From Bugula neritina (Eukaryota > Bryozoa > Gymnolaemata > Cheilostomatida > Bugulidae), in assembly GCA_964035545.1 (NCBI GenBank), contig OZ037767.1:22487128-22551127 (forward strand): a DNA stretch of 64,000 nucleotides, in the 5' to 3' direction. The notes under the pieces were generated by a model that was not told the origin of the DNA, searched no databases, and saw only the letters and a program-made list of their open reading frames with translations. The translations under genes and the position numbers were made by a program. Shown here piece after piece: positions 1-10,699 of this stretch (position 1 is its first letter; every line of letters starts with the position of its first letter).

Positions 1-586
1 CAAGTCCAACTTATATACAAAAAACTACACAAGCATACTACAACAACTACAAGCACACTCAGTTTCACACTCACAGGGATAATTGTTGAGTATAACTATA
101 AGTATAACATTGACTATATAAGTTTATACAGTCTGAATCATTATCAAAATAACATGAGAATAAAATATATCATCCCAACGATTACATATTTAATTGTAAA
201 TTATTCTTTAAAACCAGCGCGATCTATGAGCGTTAACCATTTGTTAAAAACGGGCTCGCGTAAAATAAAAAATATATAACAGCAAAGCCCGTTTTTGTTT
301 TTATCAAGAAAGGAAGGTAGCTCTGAATGGCATCAACTGCAGCAATGAATATGGGTTTGCATTCACGTTTGTATTAGTTTATAAAGTGTGTGAATGCATA
401 ACACGTCACGAAAACATTACGCTGCTTTATTTTGGATAACATAACTCTTTAGTTGCGCAGGCTAAACCTAGAAAACAGTGTCATTCTTAAATGTCTATTC
501 GGGTCCAGTCTTGAGCTAACGAAGTTCGGACTATAAAAACATCACCCAAGTCTCTTGGCTATGACCGATAAATGTATATTGTTCTA

Positions 587-722
587 TAAGCAGCTTTGAG
601 TTGGGGGTGAATAAAATTGTAGCTCTTGAGGGTAAAAGTGGGGGTTTGAGCAACACCAAGTCCAGACTAAAGAGCTACAAACTACTGCACTCATTCACTC
701 CCCAACTCGGAGCTGCTTTTAA
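587..722. repeat. Imperfect foldback (hairpin) element
   Basis: The left arm (AGCAGCTTTGAGTTGGGG, from about 590) is mirrored by CCCCAACTCGGAGCTGCT ending near 718. A second inner pair, GTAGCTCTT and AAGAGCTAC, is symmetric about the same centre. A 130-bp foldback like this is typical of a small MITE relic. A structured RNA is possible but less likely. No target duplication was recognised. Confidence 0.5.
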
Positions 723-1513
723 GAATTGAGAATATTTAGCTATCCACCTTCAAGTTTATTACAAGTTTAGTCACAAAGCGTTATGATTGAATAAGAGCAC
801 GCTGAGCTTAATTTTTTTCACTTTAAATTAAATATTAGCATGGCGTTTTGCCATAAAATTCGCTGTACGGTGTAGTAATTGTGAAATTCTTATGGCTAAT
901 TAAGTTAAAATAAGAATGTAACAATTGCCTTTAGTTCAAGTGTCTCACACCCCGGTCCTAACGACTTACCTAAGTTTCAATTTCACTCATTTGATTTAAC
1001 AGTAGAAGTAAAATCTTATTATAGTTAATGTTATAGTATTAGTTTATACTTTATAGTTATACTTTTACTTATACTCATAGTCATACTGATACCGATACTT
1101 ACGTTTATAGCTATATTCTATGCACTTGTAGTAGGAAAATTAGTAATAAAGTCCAAGTGTAACTGTAAGTATAACTTATACAGTTATACAATAATACTTA
1201 ATCTTATAGTCATACTTAGAGTTAGTCTTATACTTATAGTTATAGTTATAATTTTAAGTTGTAATATTAATATTAATTTGAATTAAACTTTAGTTAATAA
1301 TAATAGTAAATGTTACACTTATTATCTATACTTCATATTTATATTATAGTTATACAGTATACTAATAGTAATAGTAATAGACTTACTCTTACTCCTAAAG
1401 TTATACTTACTCTTAGTCTTATATTAATATACTATAGGGTTACTGTTAGACAATGACATAGTTTATGTTTTGCTGTTTAACTTATAGTTATATAGAAATA
1501 GTTGAGTTCTGGT

Positions 1514-2012
1514 CAGGGTTGGGGTCAATTACATATGAATGTAATTAATTACAAATATAGTTAGTACATGATGAAGATCTGTCAATTACAATTATTATTA
1601 CAGTTAGAAATTAATGTAATTAATTGTAATTACAAAAAGTATTTTTGTTTTCACAAGGGATAAATAAAAGTTATGCAATCTCACTTTATAGTCTAGCTAC
1701 CTGGGGAAATTTAGACAGTGGAGAACCTCCTTTGTTTAAGACAGTGATTAATATGGCGATGCAATACTACATTGAGTTAATCTGAACTTTTTATTAAACA
1801 GTAGGCGTGGTAGGAGAAGTATGAATTATTTAAGATTTAAAAATTTGAAGTAAGTAATTGAGAAGTAATTATAAAGTAACTGTAACAATCATTGACATCA
1901 GATGTGTAATTAATTACAATTATGATTACATTTGTATACATCGAGTACAAATTGCATTCAATTACTTGAAAATTGTAATTGATTACAATCAATTACAATT
2001 ATCCCAACCCTG
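1514..2012. mobile_element. hAT-type MITE with 8-bp target site duplication
   Basis: The element starts CAGGGTTGGGG and ends CCCAACCCTG, which are terminal inverted repeats. It is flanked on both sides by the same 8 bases, GTTCTGGT (1506-1513 and 2013-2020). A CAGGG terminus with an 8-bp duplication is the hallmark of the hAT superfamily. The inside is AT-rich, built on GTAATTAATTAC-like palindromes, and has no coding capacity, so it is non-autonomous. A shorter relative with its own near-perfect duplication lies at 59232-59433. Confidence 0.88.
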
Positions 2013-3174
2013 GTTCTGGTAATTGCAATACTTATATTTAGTCTTACTAGTTAGTAGTTTATATGAAGTTAAACATCTGAATGTGAATCATATACTTTTA
2101 ACTTTACTATTCAGTATTCAGTTTAACTTTATGCTTAATCTTATACTTATATTCAATTTGAATTCTGATTTTGAGACTCGTAAAAGTAAATGCTAGAATT
2201 TAGTTTTACTAATAGTAATAGTGTAACTATGTTATTAGTGGGTGTAAGTCATTTCATACACAAATCGTTTTGTACCCATAAATATAAATTAACTAAATTA
2301 CATATTTTTTGAAATTTATTTTTATTTGGGTTTGAAGTCAATTCATTATTCATATTGTGTACAGCGGTTTGTGTTTGAAACGACCATTTTGTGTACGAGA
2401 TGACAACTGTACGAAACGACTCGTGTATGAAATAACAGGAACCCATTATGAGTATATGTAGTACTATTAGTAATTCTTGCAGTTTAGTGTCACTAATAGA
2501 AATAGTTTAAGTTTTAGTGTTACTGTTAGTAATGGTTTTACTTTAAATTTTAGCAATTTGATTTTCAATTTGAAATTTATCCATTAATCACAATTCAGAC
2601 ATACTGAATGAGTCATTCTATTTGATGATCATAATGATATTGGTAACGAATAATGGTATCTATAATCATTTAGTTTAGCAGACTGTTTAATCAATAACTG
2701 TAAGTTAGTATAACTATAAGTATTGTCTTAGCCGATTGAAGAATTTTTAAAGTTTGATATATACAGATAGTGATAATCACACTGACCACTCATACTGAGA
2801 CTCTTACTTGTTGTGTTTTGAAATATATTGTTCAGCCTGACAATGATGCTACTTTGTAGTGTTATGATAATGAGTAACGCTACTGATTTACAATTTCGGT
2901 TAAGCCTATATTGATTGCTTGAAAAATTAGTAGTTGAGGACCTACTATGATCATCAAAGTAGCGGAAATTTATCGTTGCTTCTGTAATTACCTATAGGTT
3001 TTGACAATTGAAAGTCTGATTATGAATACAATAAATGTTTAATTGGCTCATTATTGCAAACTTACAGACATTTCAAATTAAAGCAAATACCATGTGTCAT
3101 TAAAAGTATATAAAGAGTTTCAACTGCTGAGACTTAGCAAACACTAACATGCATTTAAGGTTAAAGGATTCAAT

Positions 3175-6100
3175 ATGGCCGATGATTATCGAAAGAATCT
3201 GTATAAAAATGCTGCGCTAAACACAGACGAAATGAGACGTCGGAGAGAAGAAGAAGGTGTATCATTGCGAAAACAAAAGAGAGATGAACAGGTTTGTATG
3301 TTTATAAAACTTTGACTTGGTATGTTTACTAAGATCAACTATTGTTTTTTATTATATTTGTCTAGGAAATTATGTTTTTTGTAACAACAATAAATATGAT
3401 CTTCAAATAGTTCACTGATGCAGGTGTAATCTGCATCACTGTGCCGGACCATGTTTCAAGCTGCAGATTTTAGACTGCTTGTCTTATGCCTGAAGCCTTT
3501 TTCCTTGAGTGAAAGCTGCGCTATGAGTAATTTCTTGATACTTGTAGTTTTGTTGTTTACTATTCCTTAGGGAATAGGAAGGGCTGACATGCAATTCTAG
3601 TAAACAAAATCTCAATTTTTGGGCTTTAAAAAGATGAAATGTCAAAAATCTTCAGTTTGTAACTATATCTGTAAACAGCAGTTGTGTTTAGTTAATGGTT
3701 GTAAAATATTAGATAGCTCTGAATGTGGATAGAATTATGTAATTCCTTATGTTTGAAGCCAAATTCACTATTGCCCATTTGTGTAGCTAAGATAACATAA
3801 TATTGTATATTTCTCATGTCAATTCAAACCACTGCCACAGTTGATGTTGTCTATATATAGCTGAGTAAGAGAAGGAATGTTGGACTTGGCCAGATAGACG
3901 ACACAGAAGAAGGTGGCCCTGCCGACAGCACCATGTCAGATGCTGACTCCACCTCTTCAGTTGGAGTTGTTGACGAGGAACTGCTGCACAGCTTATACTC
4001 GGACTCTGTGGAAGTCCAACTTCAATCTACCGAAAGATTTCGCAAGTTGTTGTCTAGAGGTTTGCCCGTCTTACTCACTTAATTCCAGCGTCTGATGCAT
4101 CGTCTTGCGTTCCCTTTTTCCGTAAAATTTGTTTTGCTCTGTTCTTGCTTTGTATTGTTTACTGTTTGAATATTACTAATATTAACATATCAACTTTATA
4201 TAATGAATGCAGTGTAGCCTACCTCTTTCATATAACTCTAAATCATGTCCTGTAATTACTATAGGTAGAAACTATGAAATATATGGCTGTTTTAGTAGGA
4301 TTGACTTGGCCTATTTTGCTGTGTTATCCTTGCACTTTTTAATACTGTTGAAAATTTCACTCTTTTGGGTTTAGATTATATGTTCTATTTTACAGAGCCG
4401 AACCCACCTATAAATCAAGTGATAGAAGCTGGAGTTATCCCCCGACTTATCCAATTCCTACATACCACTGACAATACTACCCTTCAGGTTAGACGCTATA
4501 AATTATAGTTGTCTTTTTCGCGCATTTTTTTATAAATATTCTTCAAAATACCAGGGTAACCTATGATACGACTTTTCTTCACATGTATTACAATTGTAGG
4601 ATACATAATGTATGGTGGGAAATTCTTAGTATATATGTACAATTATCTATGACAGTGGCCTGCACATGGAAATGAATGTGACATCTTATGGCAGAGTTAC
4701 TATTCATTGTCCGAGAATGTTAGCTGTATTAGCTTTATGTTATAGTTTGAGGCAGCCTGGGCATTAACTAATATTGCCTCAGGTACTTCCATACAAACCT
4801 CAAAGGTTGTGGAAGCCGGCGCCGTTCCTGTATTCATTTCTTTACTGGGCTCACCATCTTCTGAGGTTAAGGAGCAGGCAGTCTGGGCTCTAGGTTAGTT
4901 ACTCACTTGTATGGATGTGTTGGCATGCACAGAAGGTGTAAATAATATTAATTAATGTTGTTGCTACAGTAATTGAAATTTATTTCTTAATTATTTATCT
5001 CTTAAATTTTATAATGTGTTCTAAACTTTGGCCAATGTTGTTGTCTGCATTTAAAAATGAAATTTTAATCAAGATTTGACATATTTCTTATTGTATATGT
5101 TAGCTCAGTGAATTGTTGCAAATAACAAAATACAAAATACATTCTGCATCATAAGAAAACATTTAACCAGTCTCTCTATTTGATTACCAGGTAACATTGC
5201 GGGAGACAACTCTAAATATAGGGACATGTTGCTAGAACTGTCGGTTATGGGCCCCCTTTTAAGAATACTTCAGGAACGTTCGACCAGAGTTTCTATGGTT
5301 AGAAATTGTGTCTGGTGTGTATCTAATCTGTGTAGAGGGAAAAACCCAGCGCCAGATTTTACAAAGGTTGGCATTATATGACACAATACATACAGTAGAA
5401 TGTAATACATACTATATGCGAGCGCACACAGTGAAGTGGGACACCATACATATCTAACTCTCTCAGTGTTGCTGTTCGCTTTATTGTGTTGCACTCCATT
5501 TTTTTAAAATATGTAGTATTAGCCTCAGGCTTTTTTTATCATTTTCTAGTATTTTTACATATTTTTGCTTACGTTTAACGTCATTTTATCAACCACTAAA
5601 GTTGCACACAACGGAGTTCTGAGTTGCGCATTTTCATAGACCAGGTGATTAATAATATCCGTTGCAGACGTCAGTGTGCCTAGGAGCGTTGGCTACTCTA
5701 ATATACTCAGACGATGAAGATATTCTGTCAGATTCATGCTGGGCCATTTCCTACCTCTCAGACGGGACTAACGATCAAATACAGAAAGTCTTAGAGTCTG
5801 GCATAGCGCGGCGACTAGTGGAGCTTCTGATGCACTCCAATACCAAAGTGGTGTCGGCAGCTTTAAGAGCTGTCGGGAACATAGTTACTGGCAACGACAT
5901 ACAAACACAGGTATGGTAGCATGTCCAATGTGGTAAAACACAGCTTTCTTCTGTCCCTATTCTAGTTTTTTATCAATATCAAGTGGGACTTTTAAGCATA
6001 CAGAAAGGTTATATAAGCTTGAAGTTGCTATTGAATCATATTTAAAGCATATTGAGGTCTAGTTACATGTTACTGCAGTTTATTTCAGTACATAGTTTAC

Positions 6101-8327
6101 TGAAAATGTTTGTATGTTTTGGTTCCATGCATGTATATCATTTAGCACATGGATTTATGTGATTTATTTTTGAATCTTTTTAAAATCATACAAAAATTAA
6201 TAGTATAATTTTTGTTTACACATTTCAATTAAAGCTCGACAAACAATTTGTGCTCTAGGCTCTTTTTCTATAATTTAAAAGTTATTCAGTTTTGATTATT
6301 TGATTTTATCTACCATTTTATTAAATCTATTTATAAATGACCTATTTGTTGTCTGACATGTTTTTAGATTATTATCAATTGTTCAGCTTTGCCCTGTCTT
6401 CTGCATCTCATGAGTAACGCCAAAGAATCTATCAGAAAAGAGGCCTGCTGGACTATATCTAATATAACTGCAGGAAACAGGGGGCAGATACAGGTGCGTG
6501 AACAGGGGGTTCATACAGGGGTGTATAGTGTGTATAGGGGGAGGTGTTTAATGTGAGCGAAGAACAGATACATCTAGAATTAGTTTGGACAGGGGCTAAG
6601 TATCGCTTTCTTGTGTTCTTTATTTATTTTTGTAGGGATTAGTTTCTCATCATATTACTGTTGCTGTTTCGATATAACAAGTATTTATTTTAAAGTAGTT
6701 AGCTTAGGTAGACAATTTTCAGCGTTAAATATATAAATATTTTCCCACACTCTTAATTAGTATAAAAACCTAAGAGTTATCTTGACACGCAGTCTTTAAG
6801 CAAGTAGTTACAGTAGATGCTGAGGTTTAATTTGTTTGTAGTATACCTTGATTATACTAGCCTTTGCAACTAAAGTGTAGTTGAAAATAAATATTCATCA
6901 TATGGACTGAAATGTTAGATGTTGGGCTACATGCCTCTCGCCTAATATTCAAAGTTATGAGAGATTGGGCTTGTGAGATCCAGCTTTTCTCACTCGAAAT
7001 GGTTTTTAAAAAGATATTTAATCAAAGTAATGTTCTTATTCTTTTATTTTACAACTTCACTATCTATCAACATTATCACAACATTATTAGCAGTGAGGGT
7101 ATGTTGTTTTGAATGTTGCAGGCAGTAATAGATGCCAACATTGTACCAACACTCATAGAGATTCTCCATCGGGCAGAGTTCAAGACCAGGAGAGAGGCGG
7201 CGTGGGCGATAACTAACACAACTTCCGGTGGAACTCCAGATCAGATCAGGTGACTATCATCCTACTTACCAGGTGGTCATGTGACTCGCATATAAAGCTT
7301 ATTTTTCGCTATAAAGGAACTTAGAAATGTTTAAAAATTGTGGGCTGCGTGCTCAGTATTTACTGAATAGCGTATATGTGACTTGGTGGGTTTAAACTTG
7401 ACTGTATCCTTTTCTAAAAGTCAGTGTTGTCTAGTGTGTTATGTACGTGTCATATATAGCAAGTGACATGTGTAACAAGTTGACATGTGTAACAAGTTGA
7501 CATGTGTAACAAGGTGACATGTGTAACAAGGTGACATGTGTAACCTAGCTTCTGATTGTATTCAACAGGTACTTGGTCTCACAGAACTGTGTGCCGGCGC
7601 TCTCTGGTCTGTTGCAAGTTCCGGATATAAAGATTCTGTCGGTGTCTATGTTGGCTCTGGACAATATCCTCAAACTAGGAGAGCATGAGGCGAAGAGCAT
7701 TGGCTACAACCCCTACGCCATCCTGCTGGAGGAGTGTGAAGGTATGGTGCCTGTCTGTAGACTTTACTTGTTCTCTCTGGTTTAATAGACTATTTTACGC
7801 TGCTGCGTGTGATGACCCCCAACGCCAGTCTTGTGGCTTAAGTTTTTTTTTGAGAGAAATTTAGTCATTGATTAATTACATTTAGTGATGAAATTAATTC
7901 TGTCAAAATAAATGATTTTTTTGTTGATAAATAATATGTAAGAACTGTATGTATCTATCACTAAGTTTGTCATATTTTTAAAAGGTGGTAATTTAAACTC
8001 AATGCACACTATGCATAATTAAAGTTTTGTTTCATTTTACATTCTGTCTTCGTGTTAGTTAAACATTGTTGGTGTAGCTGTTTTTGTTCTAACTAAATAT
8101 GCCATGTGGTTGCAGGCCTCAACAAGCTGGAATACCTGCAATCCCATGAAAACCAAGACATCTATAAGAAATCCTATAATATCATAGACAGATATTTCTC
8201 GCACGATGATCAGCACGAAGATGAGGACAACCATCTAGCACCTCAGCAACACAACGGACAGTTTACATTTGGCGTGGCTAGCGGGGCGGCTGGTGACGCC
8301 CCTAATACCACAACGTTTGAGCTTTGA
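3175..8327 (+). CDS. Importin subunit alpha (karyopherin alpha), 10 exons
   Basis: Nuclear import adaptor: its armadillo (ARM) repeats bind classical NLS cargo and its N-terminal IBB domain binds importin beta. Exons read as 3175-3291, 3861-4059, 4396-4487, 4746-4893, 5191-5366, 5668-5910, 6368-6493, 7122-7249, 7569-7741 and 8116-8327. All introns are GT-AG and phases join, giving 537 aa, a normal family length. The IBB domain spans exons 1-2, with basic clusters [14 protein letters not shown] and LSKRRN. ARM repeats show the NLS-binding Trp...Asn ladder: [37 protein letters not shown] and AWAITN. The C-terminus has [19 protein letters not shown] and an acidic tract, where CAS-type exporters bind. 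It looks most like the KPNA1/5/6 (SRP1) group, judged from recalled family features. The start is chosen because [15 protein letters not shown] begins the IBB region. No defects seen. Confidence 0.96.
7463..7545. repeat. 17-bp minisatellite in importin intron 8
   Basis: About five tandem copies of a TGACATGTGTAACAAGT unit lie just upstream of the exon 9 acceptor. No function is evident. Confidence 0.85.
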
Positions 8328-8977
8328 GCTGCCAACTCCTTTTTATCTGTAAATACAAGATGGCATCCGCCGAGCTGCTGTATTCCCAACTCCGTTTTCT
8401 TAATTCTCACTTCTTGGAGTTGTCTACCCACACTGTTCTAGACCCTCTACACTTGAAGGAGTCAGCAGAATAACTCCAGTCCTTCTTACACACATTCATT
8501 CTTCACCTACATTAGTCCTTCATTGCTCAACTACCTCTTGATCAGCATGACAGAAACAAGAAGATAACTCTACACACAGTAACTAATTAATTGACGAATG
8601 CAAGGCTTGTCTTCTCTTGGTTTCATTGCTTTGCTTCTTCGCTTATGGATAAGAAAGTGAATAAAACATGTCAAAGAAAAGTATTTGTGTTAGACTTTTA
8701 TTCTAAGATGGTATCTCATGCCTCTCCTATGTACATAATATTATATAACTCTCTCACCATTGGCGAGAAATGTCAGCTTTTTCATACTATTGTACTTACC
8801 TACTGAAAAATTGTTTGTTTCTTTAGTTTAGATTGTCTTGCATTTATTAATCAGTTGTTTATGCAATGGTTTAAAGCTTTGCCTTAGTATATATGGTTTG
8901 TACTACTTTTCAGTGGGATGTCTATTTTATAAGGTAATTTGAAATAAATGTATTTTAACCAAACTTAACATTCAATA
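8328..8977 (+). other. 3' UTR and flank of the importin alpha gene
   Basis: Non-coding DNA after the importin stop codon. Possible polyadenylation signals AATAAA lie at 8660-8665 and 8943-8948. The second sits just before the satellite that starts near 8978. No other gene is seen. Confidence 0.6.
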
Positions 8978-9672
8978 CTAAAAAGTTAGCCAGTTGGAGC
9001 CATTTGTGGTGTAAGCTACATTTGTGCTGTAAGCTACATTTGTACCTAATCTTCTTGCTATACTGTGTATTTAAGAAGGAAATCACACTAGTTTAGGTGA
9101 GTTACTAAAAGGTTAGCCAGTTGGAGCCATTTGTGCTGTAAGCTACATTTGTGGTGTAATAAGCTACATTTGTACTTAATCCTCTTGCTATACTGCGTAT
9201 TTAAGAAGGAGATCACACTAATTTAGGTGAGTTACTAAAAGCTTAGCCAGTTGGAGCCATTTGTGCTGTAAGCTACATTTGTGCTGTAAGCTACATTTGT
9301 GCTGTAAGCTACATTTGTGCTGTAAGCTACATTTGTGCTGTAAGCTACATTTGTACCTAATCCTCTTGCTATACTGCGTATTTAAGAAGGAAATCACACT
9401 ATTTTAGGTGAGTTACTAAAAAGTTAGCCAGTTGGAGCCATTTGTGTTGTAAGCTAAATTTGTGCTGTAAGCTACATTTGTGGTGTCAGCTACATTTGTA
9501 CCTAATCCTCTTGCTATACTGTGTATTTAAGAAGAAAATCACACTATTTTAGGCGAGTTACTAAAAAGTTGGCCACTTGGAGCCATTTGTCCTGTAAGCT
9601 ACATTTGTGGTGTAAGCTACATTTGTGCTGTAAGCTACATTTGTACCTAATCCTCTTGCTATACTGCGTATT
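8978..9672. repeat. Compound satellite: about 130-bp unit with nested 18-bp subrepeats
   Basis: Five higher-order units each begin TTAGCCAGTTGGAGCC (near 8986, 9112, 9243, 9424 and 9568). Each continues through a variable number of AGCTACATTTGTGCTGTA subunits and ends in a common block TCTTGCTATACTG.GTATTTAAGAAGG. The subunit number differs between units, with the third longest. Short open frames across it are by-products of the repeat. Confidence 0.9.
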
Positions 9673-9879
9673 TTTTGCCTGCCCACCTGCCCTCCTGCCT
9701 GTGGCAGGCATCTGATGACCAAGAGATAGACGGCAGAAAGGCTAATCATTCTATATTAATCACTCTCTGGCAGAAGAACAAAACTCCAAAGAAAACACAA
9801 AAGAACTCATCAGGATTAGCACCAGAAAACACAGGGTTGGTTTAAACTGTCCCTCAATTGGGCGAGTTTCATTCCCATA

Positions 9880-10584
9880 ATGCCTAGTAGAGGGAGTAAA
9901 ACATTAAGTTCAACGCCTTCATAAACACCTGGTTCAATTCATGAAAAATTAGATTTAATATTAGCAAGATTACATAACTTTGATTCCAGACTTAAAAAGT
10001 TAGAATACGAGCAAACGGAGATAACAAAAAGTTTAAACTTCATGTCAGAAGAAATGCAAAAATTCAAGGTTAATCTAAAAGGTGTAAACGCTAAAAAGAT
10101 TGTAGACTTAGAAAAGCAGTTAGATCAGCTAACCCACCATGGAAATAAGAAGAACCTGGTTATTGATGGAATTCCTTACAAAGCAGGCGAAGATATTTTT
10201 CAAGCAACTAAAGTGTTTTCAGATAAAGCGAGCTATGAATTCAACCCAAACACCGACATGAATAATCTTTACAGGATAAAAAAGTCAGACAAGATTGTAA
10301 TGAAATTTTTACAAATACGTAAGCGTGATAAATTTCTATTTAGTTGCAAGAGAGCAAAAGTTGTTGCTAGTGATTAAGGTTTCAAGTCAAACAAAAGCAG
10401 AATTTTTGTAAATGAAATGCAAACACCTGAACAAGCCGCTCTTCTTCATCAAGTCCGAACATATAAGAAGGAAAATGATTACAATTTTGCATGGACCAAT
10501 AACAACAGGATCTTTTTAAGAAAGACGTCAGACAGTGAGGTTATATCAATTAGAACTATGAATGATTTAACAATGTTGGGTTAG
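9880..10584 (+). pseudogene. LINE ORF1 (coiled coil plus RRM-like RNA-binding protein), broken
   Basis: Nucleic-acid-binding companion protein of the LINE. The frame opens with MPSRGSKTLSS and continues through a coiled-coil-like stretch (LDLILARLHNFDSRLKKLEYEQ). It then enters the NLVIDGIP and IRKRDKFLFSCKRAK blocks typical of ORF1 proteins of many invertebrate LINEs, and ends ...NDLTMLG. Two in-frame stops interrupt it: a TAA soon after the start (within TPS*TPG) and another TAA at 10375-10377. No frameshift was noticed. The start is the first ATG that stays in phase with the conserved part. Confidence 0.82.
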
Positions 10585-10699
10585 CTTTCTGTTACTTGTC
10601 TTTGACTCTTTTTTTTAATCACCTACGCAGAAATTCATGCCTGTGATTATATGTAAAGAATTTTCCACTAAAATTTTCAAAATAAATGTACAGGTACTG

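Larger units (their letters stand above)
1..3174. other. AT-rich upstream region without a recognised gene
   Basis: No open frame here looks like a gene. About 1020-1440 is made of degenerate TTATACTTATAGTTATA-type words, probably an old decayed minisatellite. A foldback (587-722) and a hAT-type MITE (1514-2012) lie inside and are listed separately. The stretch just before 3175 should hold the promoter and 5' UTR of the importin alpha gene, but I see no clear TATA box. Confidence 0.5.
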
